A stretch of DNA of 8,075 nt from JBKPFU01 sp046728975 (GCA_046728975.1 JBKPFU010000051.1:1-8075), one strand, 5' to 3'; positions 1-6,222 are shown, counted from the first letter of the stretch. A program made the numbers and translations. Notes: generated by a model not told the origin, from the sequence alone.

Positions 1-2
1 GG

Positions 3-524
3 CAGAAGCTGGCCTTCCTCACACCCGGCACGTACACGGTCGTCGTCCAGGACCGGTCGCGCCTCCACAACTTCCGTCTGGCGAGCAATGACGACCCGAC
101 CGTGGACTTTCGCACCGAGCTGGAGTTCGTCGGTCAACAGAGCTTCACGGTCACGTTCAGGAACAACACGCGCTACGCCTACGCCTGCGAGCCGCACTGG
201 CAGGTGATGAACGGGAGCTTCTTCGTCCGGAAGGCGGTCGAGCCGCCGCCTCCTCCTCCGCCGAGCATCCGCACGCTACGCGCCTCGGTGTCGGCATCCG
301 GAGCCGTCCGGATGAGCGCCGCGTCGGTGCGCGCCGGGCGCTACCGGATCGTCGTCACCGACCGCGCGCGGGCTGGAAACTTCCACCTCCTCGGCCGGGG
401 CGTCAACAAGCGCACCGGCATGCGCTTCACAGGCTCGGCAACTTGGCGCGTCCCTCTGGCCCGCGGCACCTACCGGTACGGAAGCGATCGCGCAGCGCTC
501 AGGAAGCGGCTCCGCGTCCGCTGA
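3..524 (+). CDS. Secreted cupredoxin (plastocyanin/azurin-like) domain protein, C-terminal part, 5' end off window
   Basis: The reading frame is open from the left edge, so the start and any signal peptide lie outside; 173 residues are visible. Residues about 1-78 form a cupredoxin beta-sandwich repeat with a complete type-1 copper ligand set: His22 (in LHNFRL), then Cys62, His65 and Met69 in the CEPHWQVM loop. A seven-proline linker (81-87) leads to a second repeat (about 88-173). That repeat keeps the fold signature (RYRIVVTD, GNFHLL, GTYRYGSD), but the ligand positions are Gly, Ser and non-ligand residues, so it should not bind copper. Such proteins usually act outside the membrane as electron carriers or copper holders. 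The partner is unknown; the multicopper oxidase at the other end of the window is not adjacent. The gene ends in TGA and converges on uvrC. The family assignment is firm; the physiological role is inference. Confidence 0.8.
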   Translation, partial: QKLAFLTPGTYTVVVQDRSRLHNFRLASNDDPTVDFRTELEFVGQQSFTVTFRNNTRYAYACEPHWQVMNGSFFVRKAVEPPPPPPPSIRTLRASVSASGAVRMSAASVRAGRYRIVVTDRARAGNFHLLGRGVNKRTGMRFTGSATWRVPLARGTYRYGSDRAALRKRLRVR

Positions 525-561
525 ACTGAATTATCCGCGCCCGCCTTGCGCCGCCGCGGCC

Positions 562-616
562 GGCCTAGCCAGCGGTCGCCTTGCCGCTCACGCCCGACCT
601 GCTTGTGAAGCTGGGC
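562..616. repeat. Copy 1 of a ~55-bp direct repeat (duplicate of the uvrC 3' end plus hairpin)
   Basis: This segment matches 645-701 with only a few differences: c versus tt after CCGCT, one missing T, and one C/T change. The first 27 bases are identical. Read on the minus strand it resembles the last codons of uvrC (…QLHKAGRA stop), but it has TGA where uvrC has TAA and a one-base deletion just before. It is therefore a non-coding relic copy of the gene tail. The two copies start 83 bp apart. Confidence 0.85.
571..588. terminator. Possible bidirectional terminator hairpin (copy 1)
   Basis: The inverted repeat AGCGG-N8-CCGCT lies between two convergent genes and is present identically in the second repeat copy. 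There is no T tract on either strand, so it is at best a Rho-assisted or L-shaped terminator. The call rests on position and symmetry only. Confidence 0.35.
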
Positions 617-644
617 TGAGGCGTCGCTTGCGATGCCGTTTGGA

Positions 645-701
645 GGCCTAGCCAGCGGTCGCCTTGCCGCTTTACGCCCGACCTGCTTTGTGAAGTTGGG
701 C
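645..701. repeat. Copy 2 of the ~55-bp direct repeat, spanning the end of uvrC
   Basis: This is the partner of 562-616. Its right half (672-701) codes for the last residues of UvrC, ending in TAA. Its left half holds the hairpin and the GGCCTAGCC edge. The gene end is intact here, so this copy is the functional one and 562-616 looks like a tandem duplication product. A dispersed repeat that happens to supply the UvrC tail cannot be excluded without a genome search. Confidence 0.85.
654..671 (-). terminator. Possible uvrC terminator hairpin (copy 2)
   Basis: On the minus strand AGCGG-N8-CCGCT begins on the base right after the uvrC TAA codon (674-672). The stem is 5 bp, GC-rich, with an 8-nt loop and no following U run. 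Its location directly after the stop and its duplication downstream favour a role in 3'-end formation or mRNA stability. Termination itself is unproven. Confidence 0.4.
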
Positions 702-2528
702 GTAGATCGACCTCGCGGTCTTGGCCGGCATGCCGGGGACGCCTTCCAGTTCCTCCTGCGAGGCGTCGAGCACCCGCTCGGCCGAGCCGAAGTAGCGGAG
801 CAGCGCGCGCCGTCGAGCGGGGCCGACCCCCTGCAGCGTGTCGAAAATTGACTCCTTCGCCTGGGCGTCGCGCCGCTGCCGGTGGAAGCCGAGCGCGAAG
901 CGGTGTGCCTCGTCGCGAACTCGCTGGAGCAACTGCAGGCCCGATGAGTTCCGCTCGAGCACGATCGGCTCGGCCCGGTCGGGAACAAACACCTCCTCGA
1001 CGCGCTTCGCGAGCGCAATCACGGCCACGCGCGGGAGGTCGAATCTCTGCATCGCCGCGAGCACGGCCGACAGCTGGCCCTTGCCCCCATCGATCACGAC
1101 CAGGTTCGGCGTGGCCGCGAACGACTCGTCGTAGTCGGCCGCGGCTGCGCCCTCATCGAGCCGCGCGAAGCGGCGCTCGATCACCTGCGCCATCGCGGCG
1201 AAGTCGTCCGGACCGTCGAGGCCGCGTATGCCGAACTTCCGGTAGTGCGCCTTCTTCGCGACCGCGTCCTGGAAGACCACCATCGATCCGACAACCGCCT
1301 GCTCGCCGATGTTCGAGATGTCGAAGCATTCGATCCTGATCGGGAGGCTCTCGAGGTTCAGCACCTCACGGAGCTCTTCCAGCGCCTCCACCCGCCGGAC
1401 GCGCCTGCGCTCGGCCTGGAGGGTGTCCGACTCGAGCGCCACCTTCGCGTTCTGGTCGGCCAGCTCCTGGAGCCGGCGTTTCTCGCCGCGCTCAGGCGCG
1501 CGCACCTCGACGCGCGATCCCCGCAGCTCCGACAAGTACTCGGCGAGCGCTTCGGTTTCGCCCGCGTCGCGGGGGACGAGGATCTGCGGCGGGACGCTCG
1601 GCGCGGAACCGTAGTACTCGAGGCAAAACGCCTCCAGCAACGCGGGAGCGTCCTGGCCTTCGACGTTCTCGAGGTGGAACGAGTAGCGGTCGATCATCCG
1701 GCCGCCGCGGAGCGGAAAGATCTGGACCGCGGCTCGGTCGTCGTTCGCGGCGATCCCGAGAACGTCTACGTCCCCCACGCTCCGCCGCTCGACCGCCTGG
1801 CGCTCGGCGAGCCGCCGGATCGCAAACAGGCGATTGCGGTACCGCGCGGCCTGCTCGAACTGCTCGTCGTCGGCGGCGGCCTTCATCTTGCGCTCCAGCT
1901 CGCGCTCGATCGGGCGGGTCTCGCCCGACAGGAACTCGATGACGCCGTCGATGATCGACGCGTAGTCCTCCCGCGAGATGTAGTCGACGCACGGCGCGTG
2001 GCAGCGCTCGATGTGGTAGTCGAGGCAGGGGATGCCGGAGTGGCGGCCCGGCTTCGGCCCCTCGCACGGGCGGTACTGGAAGACGCGGTTGAGGACGTCG
2101 AGCGTCTCCCGCACCTTCTTCGCGTTCGCGTACGGGCCGAAGTAGACGACGCCGCGCCGATGCCGCTCGCGCGTGAACATCACGCGCGGGAACTCGTCCT
2201 CGACGGTGACGGCGATGTAGGGAAACGACTTGTCGTCGCGGAGCCGGACGTTGAACGGAGGTCGGTGCCGCTTGACCAGGTTCTGCTCCAGGTGCAGGGC
2301 CTCCACCTCGTTGCCGGTCACGATCACCTCGATGTCGGCGACTCGATCGGGCAGCCCGGCGAGCGTTTTCCGCCCGGCGGCGCCCTTCTGGAAGTAGGAG
2401 CGGACGCGCGGCCGCAGCGACTTCGCTTTCCCCACGTAGAGGACATCGCCCTTTCGGTCGCGAAAGATGTAGACCCCCGATTTCGCCGGCAGGCCTTTCA
2501 GTTGCTGCTCGAGCCGCCCGTTCGTCAC
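672..2528 (-). CDS. uvrC: UvrABC excinuclease subunit C (UvrC)
   Basis: This is the incision nuclease of nucleotide excision repair: it joins UvrB at a lesion and cuts the damaged strand on both sides. With the chosen GTG at 2528 it has 618 residues; a further in-frame GTG at 2561 would give 629. Numbering from the longer form: the GIY-YIG nuclease domain (GVY 29-31, YVG 42-44) makes the 3' cut. Cys166, Cys179, Cys187 and Cys191 match the family iron-sulfur cluster spacing. A UVR motif for UvrB contact lies at about 217-253. The RNase H-like 5' nuclease carries Asp414, the GPDDFAAM segment, Asp491 (VIDGGKGQ) and His553. A tandem helix-hairpin-helix DNA-binding domain occupies about 570-629. 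Domain order and length are normal. The shorter start is preferred because a -10-like TACGCT lies 7 bases before it, and family members begin close to the GIY domain. No operon partner is visible. Confidence 0.97.
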   Translation of the reverse strand: MTNGRLEQQLKGLPAKSGVYIFRDRKGDVLYVGKAKSLRPRVRSYFQKGAAGRKTLAGLPDRVADIEVIVTGNEVEALHLEQNLVKRHRPPFNVRLRDDKSFPYIAVTVEDEFPRVMFTRERHRRGVVYFGPYANAKKVRETLDVLNRVFQYRPCEGPKPGRHSGIPCLDYHIERCHAPCVDYISREDYASIIDGVIEFLSGETRPIERELERKMKAAADDEQFEQAARYRNRLFAIRRLAERQAVERRSVGDVDVLGIAANDDRAAVQIFPLRGGRMIDRYSFHLENVEGQDAPALLEAFCLEYYGSAPSVPPQILVPRDAGETEALAEYLSELRGSRVEVRAPERGEKRRLQELADQNAKVALESDTLQAERRRVRRVEALEELREVLNLESLPIRIECFDISNIGEQAVVGSMVVFQDAVAKKAHYRKFGIRGLDGPDDFAAMAQVIERRFARLDEGAAAADYDESFAATPNLVVIDGGKGQLSAVLAAMQRFDLPRVAVIALAKRVEEVFVPDRAEPIVLERNSSGLQLLQRVRDEAHRFALGFHRQRRDAQAKESIFDTLQGVGPARRRALLRYFGSAERVLDASQEELEGVPGMPAKTARSIYAQLHKAGRA

Positions 2529-2535
2529 AGGGCCA

Positions 2536-2541
2536 AGCGTA
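2536..2541 (-). promoter_or_regulatory. Putative -10 element (TACGCT) for leaderless uvrC
   Basis: On the minus strand TACGCT fits the actinobacterial TANNNT -10 pattern and ends 7 bases before the GTG at 2528. That would place the transcription start at or next to the start codon. No clear -35 hexamer or Shine-Dalgarno sequence is seen. Any -35 would fall at the very start of, or just ahead of, the divergent lipoprotein gene. Confidence 0.45.
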
Positions 2542-2549
2542 GCCCCGGG

Positions 2550-2555
2550 TACCCT
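2550..2555 (+). promoter_or_regulatory. Putative -10 element (TACCCT) for the leaderless lipoprotein gene
   Basis: TACCCT matches TANNNT and ends 8 bases before the ATG at 2564; no ribosome binding site is present upstream. It sits only 8 bp from the opposing uvrC -10 candidate, so RNA polymerase bound at one would block the other. The -35 region is not recognisable and would lie inside the first uvrC codons. Confidence 0.45.
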
Positions 2556-2563
2556 CCGCACCC

Positions 2564-3718
2564 ATGAAAAGGGCGACCGCGGCCGCAGCCCTTCTCCTCG
2601 CGCTCGTGGCGGGCTGTGGGAGCTCGAACGAAGAGGGGCACAAGCTTGTAGTCGGGACCGTCGACGACGTGGTCAAGCAGGGAGATCCGGCGTTGGCGCG
2701 ACGGCTGGTGGGGATCTCAGCGTCGGCCGGGTTCAAGGCGATCGCCGTCTCCAGCATCTGGTCCCCCGGAGCGACGGCTCCCACCGCAGGAGAGGTGGCG
2801 GCGCTGCGGAACGTGGTCGCCGCCACGCGCGACCGCAAGCTCCGGGTCTTCCTCGTCGTCTGGAACGGCCTCGCAGGCTCGACGCCCGACCGCCCCGACG
2901 AGCGCGCGCAGTTCGCCGCCTACGCGGCCGCGCTCGCGCGCGAACTGCCGACGGTCCGGGACGTGATCGTCGGCAACGAGCCCAACCTCAATACCTTCTG
3001 GCTGCCTCAGTTCGGCCCCGGCGGCAGCGACGTCGCCGCACCGGCGTACCTCGCGTTGCTCGCGCAGACCTACGACGCGCTGAAGAAGGTTTCTCCCAAG
3101 ATCAACGTCATCGGCGGCGCAATCTCGCCGCGCGGGTCCGATCGCCCCGGAACGAGACGCGACACGCACTCCCCGACCAAGTTCATCCGCGACCTCGGTG
3201 CGGCGTATCGCGCGAGCGGCAGAACGCGACCGGTCATGGACTCCTTCGCCTTCCACCCGTACATGGCCTCGTCCACCATCTCACCCGAGGAGAAGCACGA
3301 CCGGGCAACCACGATCACACTTGCCGACTATCCAAAGCTCGTCGACCTGCTCGGCGACGCCTTCGACGGCACACCTCAGCCCGGGCGCAAGCTCCCGATC
3401 TACTACACGGAGTTCGGGGTGCAGACCCAGATCCCGGACAACAAGCTCGCCGAGTACAAGAGCCTGCGTTCACCGTCCGCCCTCGACTCGGTCGACGAGC
3501 AGACGCAGGCCGACTACTACGAGCAGGCGTTCGAGCTGGCCGCCTGCCAGCCGACCGTCAAGGCGTTGTTCGTCTTCCACACGTTCGACGAGGCGGACCT
3601 CGGGGGCTGGCAGTCGGGCCTCTACTACGCCGATGGGACGCCCAAGGACAGCCTGGAGCCCTTCCGCAAGACCGCCAAGGCGGCGCGGGAGGGCACGCTC
3701 GACGCCGACTGCAAGTAG
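2564..3718 (+). CDS. Lipoprotein with clan GH-A (beta/alpha)8 glycoside-hydrolase-like domain
   Basis: The 384-residue protein begins with a textbook lipoprotein signal (MKR, Ala/Leu-rich core, lipobox LVAGC, lipidated Cys18), so it should be anchored to the outer face of the membrane. The rest reads as a (beta/alpha)8 hydrolase of clan GH-A. The VGNEPN motif supplies the likely acid/base Glu139 after strand 4. A conserved HPY (His231) follows strand 6. The YTEFG motif supplies the likely nucleophile Glu283 at strand 7, and GGWQSGLYYADGTPK (Trp349) closes strand 8. Both catalytic Glu residues are present, so retaining beta-glycosidase activity is plausible. I cannot assign the family (GH5- or GH39-like) or the substrate. 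Cys328 and Cys383 are shared with the downstream paralog and may form a disulfide. The start is fixed by the signal peptide and lies 35 bp from the divergent uvrC start. The next gene begins 78 bp downstream and is a paralog. Confidence 0.85.
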   Translation: MKRATAAAALLLALVAGCGSSNEEGHKLVVGTVDDVVKQGDPALARRLVGISASAGFKAIAVSSIWSPGATAPTAGEVAALRNVVAATRDRKLRVFLVVWNGLAGSTPDRPDERAQFAAYAAALARELPTVRDVIVGNEPNLNTFWLPQFGPGGSDVAAPAYLALLAQTYDALKKVSPKINVIGGAISPRGSDRPGTRRDTHSPTKFIRDLGAAYRASGRTRPVMDSFAFHPYMASSTISPEEKHDRATTITLADYPKLVDLLGDAFDGTPQPGRKLPIYYTEFGVQTQIPDNKLAEYKSLRSPSALDSVDEQTQADYYEQAFELAACQPTVKALFVFHTFDEADLGGWQSGLYYADGTPKDSLEPFRKTAKAAREGTLDADCK

Positions 3719-3743
3719 GGAGCCGGACTCGCCCTTCGTGAGG

Positions 3744-3760
3744 TAGCTCGCGCGAGGCTA
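3744..3760. promoter_or_regulatory. Palindrome between the two GH-like paralogs
   Basis: TAGCTCGCGCGAGGCTA is a near-perfect inverted repeat (perfect core CTCGCGCGAG at 3747-3756, with one unpaired G). It lies in the 78-bp gap, 37 bp before the next start. It could be an operator, or an RNA hairpin separating the two cistrons. There is no T tract, so it is unlikely to be a full terminator. Function is unknown. Confidence 0.3.
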
Positions 3761-3796
3761 AAGCTCGATCCGGCGGCGGCCGATGCGGTCACTACC

Positions 3797-4972
3797 TTGC
3801 CGTTAGTCCGCTCCCGCCGCCGCCTATCGCTCGCGCTTGCCTTCATCGTGCTCGTGCTCGCGCCCCCTTCGCGAGCCGCAGCGCCGCCGCGCATTTTGAT
3901 GGCCGGAGTCGCCGAAACCACCTCCCAGGTTCCCGACACGGTCGTCGCGAAGGCGAAGATGGATCTTGCGAAGCTCGCCGGCTTCGGCGCGATCCGCCTC
4001 TCCGCAATCTGGACGCCCGGGCAGACCGCACCTGACGCCGAGGTGCTCGCGGGTCTCCAGGCTTCCGCGCTCGCCGCGCAGCTCGACGGGATCCAGATCT
4101 ACCTCGCGGTCGCGAACGCCGGCAGCCGCACGACGCCGCACACTCCCGTTGCCCGCGCCGAGTTCGCGCAGTTCGTCGGATCGCTCGCGCGGGCGCTTCC
4201 GACGGTGCGCGACTTCATCATCGGCAACGAGCCGAATCTGAACCGCTTCTGGATGCCGCAGTTCGGCCGAGGAGGCCGCGATCTCGCAGCTCCGGCATAC
4301 GGCCTCTTGCTCGCGCAGGCCTACGACGCGCTCAAGGCGGTCTCGCCGGAGATCAACGTCATCGGCGGCGCCGTCTCGCCGCGCGGTTCCGACAACCCGC
4401 GGCAGTCTCGCCCGACTCACTCGCCGACCGCTTTTGTCCGCGACCTCGGCCGCGCCTATCGGGCCAGCCGTCGCACGAAGCCATTCATGGACGCGTTCGC
4501 CATCCATCCGTACGGCGACTCGTCGCGCTCCAACCCCGCCGCCCGTCACCCCAAGTCCACGACCATCTCGCTCGCCGACTACCCGAAGCTGGTCAGCCTG
4601 CTCCGGCAGGCGTTTCGCGGAACCGCCCAGCCCGGCTCGAACCTGCCGATCGTCTACGCCGAGTACGGGATCCAGTCGCAGATTCCTGACCAGAAGCTCT
4701 CGGCGTACGGGAACCTGAGCGTCAGCTCGGCCCAGGATGCCGTGCCCGAGCTCGTGCAGGGACAGCGTTACCGCCAGGCATTCAAGATCGCTTTCTGCCA
4801 GCGCACGGTGCGCGCGCTGCTCCTCTTCCATGTCAGCGACGAGGCCGACCTCGACCGTTGGCAGTCCGGCGTCTACTACGCCGATGACACGCCGAAGGAG
4901 AGCTTCCCGATCGTGAAGGCGGCGGCCGAGGCCGCCCGCGCCGGAACGCTTACGCGCTGCCCCCGGCGCTAA
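3797..4972 (+). CDS. Secreted clan GH-A glycoside-hydrolase-like protein, paralog of the preceding gene
   Basis: The 391-residue protein has a Sec signal (MPLVRSRRRL, then a hydrophobic stretch to about residue 22, likely cleaved after an AxA near 27-29) and no lipobox, so it should be released rather than anchored. It is collinear with the upstream lipoprotein over the whole barrel. It has IIGNEPN with acid/base Glu145, IHPYG, YAEYG with nucleophile Glu289, and WQSGVYYADDTPK with Trp355. Cys334 and Cys388 match the cysteine pair of the paralog. Both catalytic Glu residues are retained, so it is not obviously degenerate. The substrate is unknown. The start is a TTG chosen because it alone gives a full signal peptide; the nearby ATG at 3783 is out of frame and soon stops. 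No good ribosome binding site is visible, so the start is less certain than the gene. It is probably co-transcribed with its paralog. Confidence 0.83.
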   Translation: MPLVRSRRRLSLALAFIVLVLAPPSRAAAPPRILMAGVAETTSQVPDTVVAKAKMDLAKLAGFGAIRLSAIWTPGQTAPDAEVLAGLQASALAAQLDGIQIYLAVANAGSRTTPHTPVARAEFAQFVGSLARALPTVRDFIIGNEPNLNRFWMPQFGRGGRDLAAPAYGLLLAQAYDALKAVSPEINVIGGAVSPRGSDNPRQSRPTHSPTAFVRDLGRAYRASRRTKPFMDAFAIHPYGDSSRSNPAARHPKSTTISLADYPKLVSLLRQAFRGTAQPGSNLPIVYAEYGIQSQIPDQKLSAYGNLSVSSAQDAVPELVQGQRYRQAFKIAFCQRTVRALLLFHVSDEADLDRWQSGVYYADDTPKESFPIVKAAAEAARAGTLTRCPRR

Positions 4973-4975
4973 GGT
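4970..4975 (+). promoter_or_regulatory. Putative -10 element (TAAGGT) for leaderless hemQ
   Basis: TAAGGT overlaps the TAA stop of the preceding gene and ends 7 bases before the hemQ GTG, the same geometry as at uvrC. The AAGG inside it could instead act as a weak ribosome binding site (8-nt spacing) on a read-through transcript. The two readings are not exclusive. Confidence 0.35.
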
Positions 4976-4982
4976 TCGCCGC

Positions 4983-5678
4983 GTGAGCGGCCAGTACGTC
5001 GCGTACAGCTTCTACCGAGTCGACCCGGCCTGGCGGCGCCTTCCGGTCGACGAGCGCGCGGCGGGCAAGGAGGCGTTCGTCGACGTGGTCGAGGAATGGG
5101 CGGCGCGGATGGAGACGCTGCGCGCCTACACCGTCACCGGCGTCCGGCCCGACTGCGATTTCTTCCTCTGGAAGATCACCGAGCGCTACGAGGATTTGGG
5201 TGAGCTCGCGGCCGAGCTGAACGGAACGCCGCTGGCGGCGTGGCTACAGACGCCCTACGCCTATCTCGCGACGACGAAGGCCTCGCAGTACACCCAGGCA
5301 CGGAAGGCGCGGAAGATCGTCCCGCGGAACTCCCCATATCTCGTCGTCTACCCCTTCGTCAAGGTGCGCGCCTGGTACGCGCTGCCGGTCGAGCAACGCC
5401 AGCGGGCGATGGACGAGCACATCCGCATCGGCGCGCAGTTCTCGACCATCCACAACCACACGACGTACTCGTTCGGGATCGACGACCAGGAGTTCATGAC
5501 CGCGTTCGAGTGCGAGGAGCCGGCCGACTTCATGCACCTGATGCTGACGCTGCGGGAGTCGGAGGCAAGCCGCTACACGGAGCGCGATACCCCAATCTTC
5601 GTGGGTCAGCACGTACCGATTCGGGCCGCGCTCGACGCGCTGGACGGCGCGACTACCCGCGTCGAGGCCGAAGCCTAG
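4983..5678 (+). CDS. hemQ: HemQ / coproheme decarboxylase (chlorite dismutase family)
   Basis: The family's ChdC members carry out the last step of the coproporphyrin-dependent haem pathway in Gram-positive bacteria, decarboxylating Fe-coproporphyrin III to haem b with peroxide. The 231 residues, cytoplasmic with no signal, span the double ferredoxin-like fold. The YPFVKVRAWYALP segment carries the expected catalytic Tyr123 and Lys127. His146 in DEHIRIG is the likely proximal haem ligand. SFGIDDQEFMTAFE and the C-terminal FVGQH are family landmarks. The distal position that is Arg in true chlorite dismutases is His159 or Asn158 here, depending on a one-residue gap, so chlorite breakdown is not expected. 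The GTG start is 10 bp after the preceding stop; no haem genes adjoin it. Its stop overlaps that of the convergent membrane protein gene. The family is certain; HemQ rather than another peroxidase-like member is likely. Confidence 0.88.
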   Translation: MSGQYVAYSFYRVDPAWRRLPVDERAAGKEAFVDVVEEWAARMETLRAYTVTGVRPDCDFFLWKITERYEDLGELAAELNGTPLAAWLQTPYAYLATTKASQYTQARKARKIVPRNSPYLVVYPFVKVRAWYALPVEQRQRAMDEHIRIGAQFSTIHNHTTYSFGIDDQEFMTAFECEEPADFMHLMLTLRESEASRYTERDTPIFVGQHVPIRAALDALDGATTRVEAEA

Positions 5679-6058
5679 TACCGGTAGGCGCGCTGGTCGC
5701 GCCACACGCGATACATCGAGAAGCCGGCGAGCAGCAGCACGGAGACGAAGGACAACGCGTCGAGGCCCCTGGTCGTGCGTCCGGGCCAGAAAAAGGCCCC
5801 GAGGTCGACGAGGATCAGTGCAAAGCTCCCGTAGAAAACCACCTGCGGTCTCGTCGCCCAGGTTTCGATCTCCATCCGCAGCCGGTCGCGCCAGAACATG
5901 TAGAGGACGATCGCGATAGCGATGAAGAAAATGATCTGGAGAAGCAGCGAGAGCGTGATCAGCGTCGTCTCGAGCTGAAGCAGGAAGATCGCGGTCGCGA
6001 TCGCGAGGATGATCAGGAACCCCCGCAGCGTTGGGTTCATTCCGCCGGCGCGTCGCAT
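5675..6058 (-). CDS. Small four-helix integral membrane protein, unrecognised
   Basis: The 127-residue protein has four hydrophobic helices at about 12-28, 32-55, 73-91 and 100-118, with short polar loops. It seems built of two similar halves: each has a helix pair ending in an aromatic-W-R-D element (MFWRDRL at about 54-60, RVWRDQR at about 117-123), suggesting an internal duplication. There are no catalytic motifs and I do not recognise the family. The ATG at 6058 has GAGG upstream with 5-nt spacing; a second Met at residue 7 is possible. Longer in-frame extensions upstream are rejected because they run antisense over the peroxiredoxin remnant. The stop codon overlaps the hemQ stop by two bases in convergent orientation. 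A structural or transport role is conceivable, but nothing here supports one. Confidence 0.7.
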   Translation of the reverse strand: MRRAGGMNPTLRGFLIILAIATAIFLLQLETTLITLSLLLQIIFFIAIAIVLYMFWRDRLRMEIETWATRPQVVFYGSFALILVDLGAFFWPGRTTRGLDALSFVSVLLLAGFSMYRVWRDQRAYRY

Positions 6059-6060
6059 GA

Positions 6061-6067
6061 CTCCCTC
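6061..6067 (-). promoter_or_regulatory. Ribosome binding site for the four-helix membrane protein
   Basis: On the minus strand GAGGGAG precedes the ATG at 6058. GAGG sits at 5-nt spacing, which decides this start over the Met six codons further in. Confidence 0.5.
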
Positions 6068-6085
6068 AGGATAGGATCGAAGCCG

Positions 6086-6222
6086 GTGGTCGAGGAGGGC
6101 AAACCAGCACCGGACTTCGAGCTCATGAGTGACGAAGACCAGGGGTCCGGCTCTCGTCGCTGCGCGGCAAGCCGGTCGTCCTCTACTTCTATTCCCGCGA
6201 CGACTCGCCCGCAAGTTATTGA
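6086..6222 (+). pseudogene. Peroxiredoxin (Bcp/AhpC-TSA type) N-terminal remnant, frameshifted and truncated
   Basis: From a GTG at 6086 the frame reads VEEGKPAPDFELMSDEDQG, the classic N-terminus of Bcp-type thiol peroxidases. The frame then breaks. After the GGGG run at 6142-6145 the family sequence continues in another frame as VRLSSLRGKPVVLYFYSRDD, followed by SPASY and a TGA at 6220-6222. Restoring one G to the run would join the two pieces exactly. The remnant stops where functional proteins would have the TPGCT peroxidatic-cysteine loop, so no active site exists. Downstream in the first frame, 6284-6316 reads GWVKVKNQSHW, faintly like the C-terminal WxKVKxxGH of Bcp; an internal deletion is possible. 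The frameshift alone could be a sequencing error, but the truncation means the gene is dead either way. Confidence 0.75.

Noticed and set aside
2529..2561. The 11-codon longer UvrC N-terminus from the GTG at 2561
   Set aside because: It has no promoter-like or ribosome-binding signal at the right distance, and it would leave only 2 bp to the divergent start. The GTG at 2528 fits better.
1245..2567. Long plus-strand open frame antisense to uvrC (440 codons)
   Set aside because: It lies wholly opposite a clear uvrC and its translation has no recognisable motif; long antisense frames are common in GC-rich DNA.
1492..2838. 448-codon minus-strand frame covering uvrC and the start of the lipoprotein gene
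   Set aside because: It is an Arg/Pro-rich out-of-frame shadow of uvrC; no domain is recognisable.
3824..4831. 335-codon minus-strand frame opposite the second GH-like gene
   Set aside because: Antisense shadow; the plus strand codes for a protein with conserved catalytic motifs and a signal peptide.
5349..5420. True chlorite dismutase
   Set aside because: The distal Arg needed for chlorite chemistry is not found at the equivalent position, and the active-site segment with Tyr123 fits HemQ.
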